A stretch of 21,267 bases of DNA from a virus. The DNA lies in the IMG/VR virus record IMGVR_UViG_3300031718_000227, positions 1 to 21,267 of that record; one strand, written 5' to 3'. The notes beneath the pieces were generated by a model that worked only from the letters and a program-made list of their open reading frames with translations, did not search any database and had not been told where the DNA came from. A program made the translations under genes and the position numbers. Positions 13,919 through 20,290 of this stretch are shown here, one piece after another. The first letter of the stretch is position 1. Each line of letters opens with the position of its first letter.

Positions 13919-15157
13919 ATGGTCGATACTTCCGGCTCTATTCTTACCGCTCTTGATGGTTGTCTTGGTTTCTTGGAGAAAAAGCAATATGGCGAAGCCG
14001 AACTTGTCCTTCGTTATGTCCGTCAAGCATTTTTCTCTAACTATTGCGAACCAGAAGACCAGAAACTAAACGAAACCATAGAAAAAGGGATGGAACTTCT
14101 GTCCAAACAGGATGTCGAAGAAGCATTGCCCATATTCCAAGAAGCATATGAATATTCTAATAGGCGTTCTAGGGTAGCTTTTGTAAATATTTGTTATTGT
14201 TTGTTTCACCTTGGAAAATATAAGGAGTTTTGGACACATTATGAAGATAGATTACATCACTTTGACCAATTGGTTACTTACAGAAACATTTTTGACCCTG
14301 AGAAGAGATGGAATGGCGAAGACAACCTAAATAACAAAAAAGTTGTTGTATTCGCGGAGCAGGGATTGGGCGATTGTATAATGTTCGCTAGATATTTGCC
14401 TAAACTTAAAGTGAGGTATCCAGAAGCACATATAGTCATAAATGCCTCCAAAGTATTGAAAACACTATTTGAGGAGAAGTTTCAAGGATTTGATGAGTTT
14501 TTGCCAAAGGAAAATGTACAAATAGGGGCAACTCCCTTCGCCATTGCCGGCGATATACCAAAATATGACCTTCATTTTCCCATAATGAGTTTCCCTTATC
14601 TCTTAAAAGAATATGAGCCGAAGCAAGAGGTGTATTGTAGTATGGCCGAGGTGACGGATGAATTACCTAGAAAACTTAGGTCGCCATATACTTTAGATGG
14701 ATTCTCTAATATTGTTAGTATTACGCGTCCTTTAAGAATAGGTATCATCTGTAAAGGCAATAGTTCGTCGGGCAATGATTCAACTCGTTCAATCGACCCT
14801 AATTGGTTTAGAAAGTTATCTATGGAAGGAGTAGAACTTCATAATTTACACCACCAAGATGATATGGAGATTAAAGGCGTAATAAACCATACACCAATGA
14901 AGGATTTTCTTGAATTATATAATTTGATTAGTAAAATGGATTTGATAATCTGCGTGGACACGGCGATTTTTCATCTTTCTGGGGCTATGGGGTTGCCAGT
15001 AGTAGCTCTCATCCCGTACGTACCGGATTGGCGTTGGAAACTAACTGGTGAAACAACGGATTGGTACAAAAATGTAACCTTAATTAGGCAGGAATACCCC
15101 GGAGATTGGGAGAGTGTATTTAAGAAAGCACGGAAGATGATAGAGGGTATGATATGA
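13919..15157 (+). CDS. TPR-containing GT9-like (heptosyltransferase-type) glycosyltransferase
   Basis: 412 aa. The N-terminal 110 residues are TPR-like helix pairs (ALPIFQEAYEYSNRRSRVAF, CLFHLGKYKEFWTHYEDRL). The rest is a GT-B glycosyltransferase of the GT9-like kind: FAEQGLGDCIMFARYLP (145-161), RIGIICKGNSSSGNDSTRSI (273-292), LIICVDTAIFHLSGAMGLPV (342-361) and PYVPDWRW (366-373). These match the nucleotide-sugar-binding half of ADP-heptose:LPS heptosyltransferases and TPR glycosyltransferases. The heptose kinase at 20291 makes a heptose-linked substrate plausible. No Shine-Dalgarno; it starts 5 nt after TATACT. It overlaps the sirtuin gene by 4 bases. Probably modifies a host or phage glycan in the cytoplasm. 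Confidence 0.75.
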   Translation: MVDTSGSILTALDGCLGFLEKKQYGEAELVLRYVRQAFFSNYCEPEDQKLNETIEKGMELLSKQDVEEALPIFQEAYEYSNRRSRVAFVNICYCLFHLGKYKEFWTHYEDRLHHFDQLVTYRNIFDPEKRWNGEDNLNNKKVVVFAEQGLGDCIMFARYLPKLKVRYPEAHIVINASKVLKTLFEEKFQGFDEFLPKENVQIGATPFAIAGDIPKYDLHFPIMSFPYLLKEYEPKQEVYCSMAEVTDELPRKLRSPYTLDGFSNIVSITRPLRIGIICKGNSSSGNDSTRSIDPNWFRKLSMEGVELHNLHHQDDMEIKGVINHTPMKDFLELYNLISKMDLIICVDTAIFHLSGAMGLPVVALIPYVPDWRWKLTGETTDWYKNVTLIRQEYPGDWESVFKKARKMIEGMI

Positions 15158-15879
15158 AAACGATTCTAGTATTTAGTGGTGCTGGTTTATCGGCTGACAG
15201 TGGCATACAAACTTTTAGAGGTAAAGATGGCTTATGGGAGGACCATAGAGTAGAAGATGTTGCCGACTATAATGCTTGGTGGAAGAATAAAGAACTTGTT
15301 TTACGTTTCTACGAAGAGAGATTTAACAAATATAAGGATACTAAGCCGCATGAAGGACACTGTGCGTTAGCAAAGTTAGAACAGAAATATAAAGTCGTAC
15401 ATATAACTCAAAACATAGATAACTTGCTAGAACAAGCAGGTTGTACCGAGGTTCATCATTTACACGGTAAAATGCGTTCCAAGAAGTGCGAGTGGCATAA
15501 AGATATTACTGTTTTAGATGGCGACACTAGACATATTTGTGATTATCGGGATGTTGCCAAAGAACCCATTAAAATAGGCGATTTATGTCCTAAGTGTGGT
15601 TCTCAGCTACGCCCAGATGTAGTATTCTTTAACGAAGCCGTCGATCTTCCGTATGATTGGATTGCTGAATACGTAAAAGAAGTTAAGTATAATGATGGCG
15701 TATTTATCTGCGTAGGGACTTCTGTTCAAGTATATCCCGCAGGATATCTGGTTTCATTCTTTTCTCAAGTGCCACGCAAATACATCGTGGATACTAATCC
15801 ACAGAGGGTGTCTAATTACACATTGCTTAAAGGAACGGCGAAGGAGAAACTACCAGAATTGGTGGAAACACTGCTATGA
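15154..15879 (+). CDS. Sirtuin (SIR2-family NAD-dependent deacylase, class III-type)
   Basis: 241 aa, full sirtuin core. NAD-binding GAGLSADSGIQTFRG (9-23), TQNIDNL (85-91), catalytic His in HLHG (H104), zinc ligands C112, probably C129 or H115, C145 and C148, then RPDVVFFNE and VGTSVQVYPA. Y53-x2-R56 in LRFYEERF matches the Tyr-Arg pair by which class III sirtuins (SIRT5, E. coli CobB) bind succinyl or malonyl lysine, so desuccinylase or demalonylase activity is the best guess. It lies in an operon with four-base overlaps on both sides. A role in NAD metabolism against host defence is an alternative; the single-domain layout is unlike defence SIR2 effectors, which are usually fused. Confidence 0.9.
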   Translation: MKTILVFSGAGLSADSGIQTFRGKDGLWEDHRVEDVADYNAWWKNKELVLRFYEERFNKYKDTKPHEGHCALAKLEQKYKVVHITQNIDNLLEQAGCTEVHHLHGKMRSKKCEWHKDITVLDGDTRHICDYRDVAKEPIKIGDLCPKCGSQLRPDVVFFNEAVDLPYDWIAEYVKEVKYNDGVFICVGTSVQVYPAGYLVSFFSQVPRKYIVDTNPQRVSNYTLLKGTAKEKLPELVETLL

Positions 15880-16175
15880 CCACAATACTTGATGATGCGA
15901 TATATAAAGAAATAGAAAAAATGGCATACTATAAATGGCTAAATGCCGGTGGACCGGAAAATCGTTCGTTGGATTTTTGGCAAGAAGCGAAACAAGAGTG
16001 GCTGGCAACTCATGAATATTACGAGTTTTACTTCCCTGGACACCAAAATGCTGGAGGCGAATATCCTGCCGAAAGATTTATTTGTATTTCAGAAGAAGAT
16101 GCAAATAGACATTTTGATAAATATGGTCCCGCAGGTCGTTCGGTTTGTTGTATCATAAGAAACTTATTGACTTAA
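15876..16175 (+). CDS. DUF2934-like small protein
   Basis: 99 aa. The first half (IEKMAYYKWLNAGGPENRSL, then DFWQEAKQEW) fits the DUF2934 pattern I-x3-AY-x2-W-x3-G-P...W..A. The second half is aromatic and less typical (YYEFYFPGHQNAGGEYPAER). The ATG overlaps the sirtuin stop by four bases, so it belongs to that operon. The 3' end overlaps the convergent galE by 12 bases. Function of the family is unknown. Confidence 0.6.
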   Translation: MTTILDDAIYKEIEKMAYYKWLNAGGPENRSLDFWQEAKQEWLATHEYYEFYFPGHQNAGGEYPAERFICISEEDANRHFDKYGPAGRSVCCIIRNLLT

Positions 16176-17144
16176 CATGTAATTATATGCCGTTTGTATA
16201 ATTGCTCTTAAATCGTATTGCGGTTTCCATCCTAAACTTTTAAGTTTATCAATATTTGCTACTGCCACTGCCGCATCACCTTTTCTTCTTTGGTCTATTG
16301 TATAATCTACTTTTTTGCCGATGACTTCTTCGACTATTTTGATGACTTCTAAAACGGTATGTCCTTCGCCAGAGCCGACATTCATAATTGCCAGATTTTC
16401 ATCGGGACTATCGATATTGTTTAATGCTACGAACACTGCTCTTGCGACATCTTCTACATGTACATAGTCCCTTATACAAGTTCCATCTCTGGTCATATAG
16501 TCATTGCCGTACACTGGTAATTCCGCTCCTTGTACGCAAAGTGGCACAAGGCGTATATTATGTCTTTCGCCGATTAAGTTATCAGTACTTGCTCCGGCTA
16601 CATTAAAGAACCTTAAGATAGAGTAATTATGTCCATATGCTTTTGAGTAATCAGCAATTATTTGCTCGCACATCAATTTACTATGCCCATAAGGGCTAGT
16701 TGGTTTTCTCTCCCCCGATTCCTCTGACAAAAATCCCCGGTCGCTGTTCGGATACCAAAGTGACCCGCAATATTCCCCGTACACCGCACAACTCGATGCG
16801 AATACAATATTTTTGACCTTCGCCATTCTCATTGCTCTAAGGACACTAATTGTACCGACAACATTGTTATCGTAGTATTTCGCCGGGTGAACGGCTGATT
16901 CTCCTACTTCAGAGCAAGCAGCTAGGTGTATAACTGAATCAATTTCATATTTCTTGAAAGTAGATATCAAATCTTCGGTATCGCAAATATCACCTTGCTC
17001 AAATGGTACATCCAGTAATTTAGGTATATCGTCGTGTCCAGTAGATAAATTATCAAAGATTATGGGGTTGAGGTTTTTTTGTTTGAGTAGGCGGGTGATG
17101 TGGCTGCCTATATAACCCGCCCCACCGCTTACAAGGATTCTCAT
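16164..17144 (-). CDS. galE: UDP-glucose 4-epimerase (GalE-type NAD-dependent epimerase)
   Basis: 326 aa extended short-chain dehydrogenase. GGAGYIGSH (7-15) binds NAD; DNLSTGH (31-37), SSCAVYG (117-123) and Y152-x3-K156 in SPYGHSK supply the catalytic set; ILRFFNVAGA and RDGTCIRDYVHVEDVA are typical GalE segments, as is WKPQYDL near the end. It interconverts UDP-glucose and UDP-galactose (or the GlcNAc forms). A short insertion lies between VYG and SPYG (EYCGSLWYPNSDRG). With the glycosyltransferases in the window it suggests sugar-donor supply for phage-directed glycosylation. The ATG overlaps the upstream gene's stop by four bases. Confidence 0.9.
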   Translation of the reverse strand: MRILVSGGAGYIGSHITRLLKQKNLNPIIFDNLSTGHDDIPKLLDVPFEQGDICDTEDLISTFKKYEIDSVIHLAACSEVGESAVHPAKYYDNNVVGTISVLRAMRMAKVKNIVFASSCAVYGEYCGSLWYPNSDRGFLSEESGERKPTSPYGHSKLMCEQIIADYSKAYGHNYSILRFFNVAGASTDNLIGERHNIRLVPLCVQGAELPVYGNDYMTRDGTCIRDYVHVEDVARAVFVALNNIDSPDENLAIMNVGSGEGHTVLEVIKIVEEVIGKKVDYTIDQRRKGDAAVAVANIDKLKSLGWKPQYDLRAIIQTAYNYMLSQ

Positions 17145-17335
17145 TCTATAACCTCGTTGGTTTCGGCATCAACAATTACAAATGCCTTTGTGTCCATGTT
17201 CAAGCTTCTCACATATTCGCAGCAGGATTCAAGCATGGACTTGGCTTCTTCCAAGTCCTTAGTGTACCATAAGCCGATACGAGGGTGTAAAAGATTTTCT
17301 TGGGTGTCTTGATTTCTTAATGTATAAACTTTCAT
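17141..17335 (-). CDS. Small unknown protein leading the galE operon
   Basis: 64-aa protein (MKVYTLRNQDTQENLLHPRI, then LEEAKSMLESCCEYV), alpha/beta, no recognised family. The stop overlaps the galE ATG (ATGA), so translation is coupled. It is preceded by TATACT ending 5 nt before the ATG; a short AGG lies within that gap. Confidence 0.6.
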   Translation of the reverse strand: MKVYTLRNQDTQENLLHPRIGLWYTKDLEEAKSMLESCCEYVRSLNMDTKAFVIVDAETNEVIE

Positions 17336-17340
17336 TACCT

Positions 17341-17346
17341 AGTATA
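17341..17346 (-). promoter_or_regulatory. Late-type -10 box of the galE operon
   Basis: TATACT on the minus strand within ACTATACTA (17348-17340), 5 nt before the ATG at 17335. Identical nine bases and spacing to the element at 13906-13914. Confidence 0.45.
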
Positions 17347-17347
17347 G

Positions 17348-17641
17348 TTACTTTCTTCGTCTTTGTAACTCTGAAGGTAATTTAGACCGCTTGATTTTAG
17401 GTTCGCCAGCTTGACCTAGCCAATTATCCATTCTTTTATTACATTTAGATGCTTGACCTAAAACAAGTCCTGCATATGGGACTTTTAGACCTGCCTTAAT
17501 TTGAGAAGATATAGGAGAATCGGGTTTTCTGGCACCACCACGCATATCGCCAAAGGAATGGCTATCTGGACGGAGCCCTTTCTTGTGGCCTGCCCCTGAT
17601 TTTCCAATAGTAGATAAGGCGAACTCAATGAAGGTTCTCAT
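17348..17641 (-). CDS. Small basic protein with T4-internal-protein-like N-terminus
   Basis: 97 aa, very basic, Gly/Ser/Lys-rich (GKSGAGHKKGLRPDSHSFGD, ending KLPSELQRRRK), with no recognised domain. The N-terminus MRTFIEFALS resembles the T4 internal-protein start (M-K-T-Y-Q-E-F) but has no Glu at the cleavage position. Its basic composition would suit a DNA-associated internal head protein. The ATG overlaps the upstream stop by four bases. Confidence 0.6.
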   Translation of the reverse strand: MRTFIEFALSTIGKSGAGHKKGLRPDSHSFGDMRGGARKPDSPISSQIKAGLKVPYAGLVLGQASKCNKRMDNWLGQAGEPKIKRSKLPSELQRRRK

Positions 17642-17988
17642 GTTTGTGTAGGAGCAGTCCCTGCTTTCGGTTGTTGTGGCTGCATTTTGTTGATTTGATG
17701 CCCGATTTGTCTCACTACGCTACCGACGTTGGTACCTTTTTGGCCAGAAATTACCGGATTGTTAGCGGTATTTTGAACTACTTTTTTAGTCACATCAGCA
17801 AGGGCTTGTTTTTTGGCTGCGGGGTTAGCATTAAGTGCGTTATTTATATTTTTGGGGTCTGCCGCCATCGCCTGATTGATTTGTACATTCAACTGCCTTT
17901 GTGCGGGAGTCAACATTTGACCTGCTGGCATATCCGTATTATCCGGCAACTCCACTTCATATAACCATTTCTTAAAACTTAAGCCCAT
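17638..17988 (-). CDS. Probable internal virion protein with capsid-targeting-like N-terminus
   Basis: 116 aa. MGLSFKKWLYEVE aligns without gaps to the T4 targeting peptide (F-K-K-W-L-Y-E against Y-Q-E-F-I-A-E), giving an L-x-E cleavage site. The remainder is low-complexity, Asn/Ala/Gln/Pro-rich (MAADPKNINNALNANPAAKK, ending QPQQPKAGTAPTQT), probably disordered. No Shine-Dalgarno; TATATA ends 4 nt before the ATG. It is coupled to the following basic protein (ATGA overlap) and lies just downstream of the gp23-like gene. Confidence 0.65.
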   Translation of the reverse strand: MGLSFKKWLYEVELPDNTDMPAGQMLTPAQRQLNVQINQAMAADPKNINNALNANPAAKKQALADVTKKVVQNTANNPVISGQKGTNVGSVVRQIGHQINKMQPQQPKAGTAPTQT

Positions 17989-17992
17989 GCAA

Positions 17993-17998
17993 TATATA
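17993..17998 (-). promoter_or_regulatory. Late-type -10 box of the 17988 operon
   Basis: TATATA on the minus strand (within ATATATATT), 4 nt before the ATG at 17988; no Shine-Dalgarno. Confidence 0.4.
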
Positions 17999-18002
17999 TG
18001 GC

Positions 18003-18866
18003 TTATTCCAAAACAATCCTGGCGAAAAACTTTGGGCCTTGTTGTGTTAAATTTTTGCCAAAGCGAGTTATTATACCTGGTATCGGATTGAAATCTGGAT
18101 CATTGATTTTAGGACTATCACAAAAAGGTATATAAGGGTGGTAAAAATAACCTTCTTTCTCTGTTGATTTAGCTCCAATTAGAATAGTATGTTCCGGAAA
18201 CCCTTCTGGGGCTTCATGGTATTTTAGAGAAGTAGGTATATCTTTTTGTTCAAGCAAACCTTTTGGGGCGACAATCCAATCTGCTCCTTTCTCTGGACGA
18301 ATACGGCAAATCTTTTTATAAATATAACCAGATACTTCACATATATTGGCATAAAGTGAGTGTTCGTGCATTTTTGCTTTTTCAATTTTGGCAAGCGTAC
18401 CTACATTATTTCTCAAATCAGTTAGAACCTCCATTTCAATTTCTTTTACTAATGAATCTATTATTTCTTGTTGACTGTGGAGAACGGAGGAGACAGATGT
18501 ATAATTGGCCCATCTTGTCTTTAATTTGCGTGCCTTAGCTACTATCTCTTGTCCAGATGGAGGAACGCTTAATGGACCCAGCATAGGGTACACACTAATC
18601 CAGTCAAAAATACGAACTCGCTTCCAAACTTCATCTACGATAGGTAAGTAGTCATGTTCGTTCGCTGTACCCAGATTTTGATATAATCTCTGGTTCTCAT
18701 GAAGAATACGAATAACCTTTTGACGCCAGGGGTCCATATCTTCTAGCAACCAGACAGGATTGAAACTCTCTGCTACGGCATTATCTATCAAGTCGTAATA
18801 AGTGGGTCGAGCGGGTTCTGTTTCATTTTTCGTTTTACTCAATATTTTCCACAATGGGTTTTTCAT
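18003..18866 (-). CDS. gp23-like capsid protein, short version (HK97 fold inferred)
   Basis: 287 aa. The order of segments follows the T4 gp23 capsid family: HENQRLYQN (56-64), YLPIVDEVWKRVRIFD to SVYPMLGP (73-98, against gp23 AVMGMVRRAIPNLIAFD...VQPM), a helix near 142, WIVAPKGLLE (197-206), GYFYHPYIPF (239-248, against gp23 GIYYAPYVAL), DPDFNPIPGIITRFG (256-270, against NFQPVMGFKTRYG) and KFFARI (279-284, against AYFRRV). At 287 aa it is much shorter than gp23 (about 520), so it lacks most of the N-arm and inserted domain. It may be the major capsid protein of a reduced lineage or a vertex/minor paralogue. VWLLED (38-43) holds a possible prohead-protease site. GGAAG lies before the ATG. Confidence 0.55.
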   Translation of the reverse strand: MKNPLWKILSKTKNETEPARPTYYDLIDNAVAESFNPVWLLEDMDPWRQKVIRILHENQRLYQNLGTANEHDYLPIVDEVWKRVRIFDWISVYPMLGPLSVPPSGQEIVAKARKLKTRWANYTSVSSVLHSQQEIIDSLVKEIEMEVLTDLRNNVGTLAKIEKAKMHEHSLYANICEVSGYIYKKICRIRPEKGADWIVAPKGLLEQKDIPTSLKYHEAPEGFPEHTILIGAKSTEKEGYFYHPYIPFCDSPKINDPDFNPIPGIITRFGKNLTQQGPKFFARIVLE

Positions 18867-18890
18867 ATTTCACTTCCAATTCTTTCTTGT

Positions 18891-18918
18891 ATTGTAACTT
18901 GTTTTACCATTTACACAA
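18891..18918 (-). promoter_or_regulatory. Possible promoter of the capsid-like gene
   Basis: On the minus strand TTGTGT (18918-18913), 16-nt spacer, TACAAT (18896-18891), about 24 bases before the ATG at 18866. The -10 is good, the -35 only half matches. Confidence 0.35.
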
Positions 18919-18951
18919 GTCATTTTCCTACAATTTTTTTTCATAATTATA

Positions 18952-18957
18952 TATAAT
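18952..18957 (+). promoter_or_regulatory. -10 element of the small-membrane-protein operon
   Basis: TATAAT inside an AT-rich run, 30 bases before the ATG at 18988; no convincing -35. The leader carries a full AAGGAGG. Confidence 0.4.
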
Positions 18958-18987
18958 ATAGTACTTAGACATAGCAAGGAGGTAAAT

Positions 18988-19131
18988 ATGTTAATTTGGA
19001 TAACGATAGCCATTATAATGGGAATTGTTTTGGTCTATGTTTTTTCTGTCGGCATGTCGAACAGTGATGAACCAGAAGTAAAACCAGAACCAGAAGTAAA
19101 ACTGGAAGATGACAAGTATACTGACAAATAA
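18988..19131 (+). CDS. Small single-span membrane protein with acidic repeat tail
   Basis: 47 aa. Perfect AAGGAGG before the ATG. The N-terminal hydrophobic span (ITIAIIMGIVLVYVFSVGM) is followed by an acidic tail with a tandem EPEVK repeat (EPEVKPEPEVKLEDD), encoded by a repeated CCAGAAGTAAAA. First of four small membrane-protein genes, each with a strong ribosome site. Function unknown; a host-membrane modulator is a guess. Confidence 0.6.
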   Translation: MLIWITIAIIMGIVLVYVFSVGMSNSDEPEVKPEPEVKLEDDKYTDK

Positions 19132-19148
19132 CTTAAAGGAGATATAAT

Positions 19149-19481
19149 ATGACAATGTTATTTTTACTTGTTTTAATTGCCTTTATTGTGATTTGTTTCT
19201 ATGCCTTAAGCAGCAATACTCAAGGTTATACCGTTAGATGTTGTGGTAATTGTTGCTTGGATAAGCCGTGTTGTTCGGATTGTAAATGTGGAAAGAGAGA
19301 ATGTACTGATGTTGGTTGCGTTGTTTGCACTTGTAAGTGCGGTAAATGTTGTGGTCATGGCGGTTACTCGTGTTGTAAAGATTGTACCTACAAAAGTTGT
19401 GCAAGCGATGACAGACATATAGATAAGCACAGCAATGGGAATAAGATGGTAGACGAGGGATGCCCTCATCATGATTTATAA
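19149..19481 (+). CDS. Membrane-anchored, extremely Cys-rich protein
   Basis: 110 aa. One N-terminal hydrophobic helix (MTMLFLLVLIAFIVICFYAL) acts as anchor or signal peptide. The remainder carries about 20 Cys, many as CC, CxC or CxxC (RCCGNCCLDKPCCSDCKCG, CVVCTCKCGKCC), and a His-rich end (GCPHHDL). This resembles metallothionein-like or disulfide-knotted proteins; metal binding is inferred from composition only. AAAGGAG lies before the ATG. The frame is intact and the spacing to neighbours is normal, so it is not a random opening. No family recognised. Confidence 0.7.
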   Translation: MTMLFLLVLIAFIVICFYALSSNTQGYTVRCCGNCCLDKPCCSDCKCGKRECTDVGCVVCTCKCGKCCGHGGYSCCKDCTYKSCASDDRHIDKHSNGNKMVDEGCPHHDL

Positions 19482-19495
19482 TTAAGGAGGATATT

Positions 19496-19675
19496 ATGAT
19501 ACTTTTTTTCATTTTGAGTCACTTTACACTATTGGTAATCATAGCTTTGGTTGCTTTTGTTCTTTACCACTTTATGGATAAGCAACAATCAGGAGTTTCT
19601 CAACGGTTAGATAAGTGCGAAAACCAATTAGAGGAACATGGCAAGATGCTAAAAGCAAGGACGAAAACTAATTAG
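19496..19675 (+). CDS. Small membrane protein, paralogue A
   Basis: 59 aa. AAGGAGG before the ATG. Hydrophobic N-terminal helix (MILFFILSHFTLLVIIALVA) followed by a charged helix (SQRLDKCENQLEEHGKMLKA). Its first 15 residues and ribosome site are close to those of the next gene, indicating a recent tandem duplication. Topology could be N-out with a cytoplasmic tail. Function unknown. Confidence 0.6.
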   Translation: MILFFILSHFTLLVIIALVAFVLYHFMDKQQSGVSQRLDKCENQLEEHGKMLKARTKTN

Positions 19676-19692
19676 TCCGTCAGGAGGATAAT

Positions 19693-19857
19693 ATGTTGCT
19701 TTTTTTCATCCTAGCTCACTTTGTAGCTATTTGCGTGATACTATTTGTTATAGGGGTTATTGCCATGATGTGGATAATTAGCCGAATTGGAAAAAATACA
19801 CAAATAGATGAATCCGAAGCCGAGCACGAAAATAAATACGATAGTAGCGAAGATTAA
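19693..19857 (+). CDS. Small membrane protein, paralogue B
   Basis: 54 aa. AGGAGG before the ATG. MLLFFILAHFVAICVILFVI is the counterpart of paralogue A, but the tail is acidic instead (DESEAEHENKYDSSED). It overlaps the convergent gene by four bases at its stop. Function unknown. Confidence 0.6.
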   Translation: MLLFFILAHFVAICVILFVIGVIAMMWIISRIGKNTQIDESEAEHENKYDSSED

Positions 19858-20168
19858 GTTTCTATATGAACTTGAATTGGCATCAATCTACCGGCAGGAG
19901 TTCTCGTCTCTGGGTTAGAGACGAATAGTGATATCTTACGCACGGTAGATTGCTTGGGTTTCATCAATTTTAATAATCTTTCTCCATGTGTCTGCCATGC
20001 TATTCGGGCTGCTTCTTGTCTAGATGTAGCTAGGATATTCCACTGTTCATAGTCCTCGGCTACAACCCTCGGGTCTGGTCTTGGTGGGAAGTACGCTTTA
20101 GGTATGTAAACAAAATATCGCCTTCTTTTAATTGGTAATAAAGCTTCCAGCCACATCTTGAATTGCAT
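19854..20168 (-). CDS. Probable virion-associated protein with capsid-targeting-like N-terminus
   Basis: 104 aa. MQFKMWLEALL carries the shared peptide. A basic, Pro/Tyr-rich segment follows (KRRRYFVYIPKAYFPPRPDP), then a helix (NILATSRQEAARIAWQTHGE) and a basic end. No recognised family. No Shine-Dalgarno: TAAATA ends 5 nt before the ATG. Located alone on the minus strand between the small membrane genes and the heptose kinase. Confidence 0.6.
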   Translation of the reverse strand: MQFKMWLEALLPIKRRRYFVYIPKAYFPPRPDPRVVAEDYEQWNILATSRQEAARIAWQTHGERLLKLMKPKQSTVRKISLFVSNPETRTPAGRLMPIQVHIET

Positions 20169-20173
20169 ATAAA

Positions 20174-20179
20174 TATTTA
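20174..20179 (-). promoter_or_regulatory. Late-type -10 box of the 20168 gene
   Basis: TAAATA on the minus strand, 5 nt before the ATG at 20168, no Shine-Dalgarno. A weaker housekeeping-type pair (TTGACA at 20297-20292, TAATAT at 20275-20270) lies further upstream on the same strand. Confidence 0.4.
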
Positions 20180-20247
20180 TTGATAAAAAAGATTTTTCAA
20201 TCCACTCCTTTATTTTATATGGAGGTATGTCGCTTTCGTATATAAAA

Positions 20248-20276
20248 TTGCGACTTTATCACATTATTCATATTAT
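20248..20276 (+). promoter_or_regulatory. Possible sigma70 promoter of the heptose kinase gene
   Basis: TTGCGA (20248-20253), 17-nt spacer, TATTAT (20271-20276). The expected start near 20283 leaves a leader of only about 8 nt before the ATG at 20291 and no Shine-Dalgarno. Confidence 0.45.
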
Positions 20277-20290
20277 TAAGTACAAATGCA

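Noticed and set aside
19206-19512. Two long minus-strand open frames opposite the Cys-rich gene
   Set aside because: They arise from TGT/TGC-rich codons read in reverse; Thr/Ile/His low complexity and no ribosome sites, while the plus frame has a strong one.
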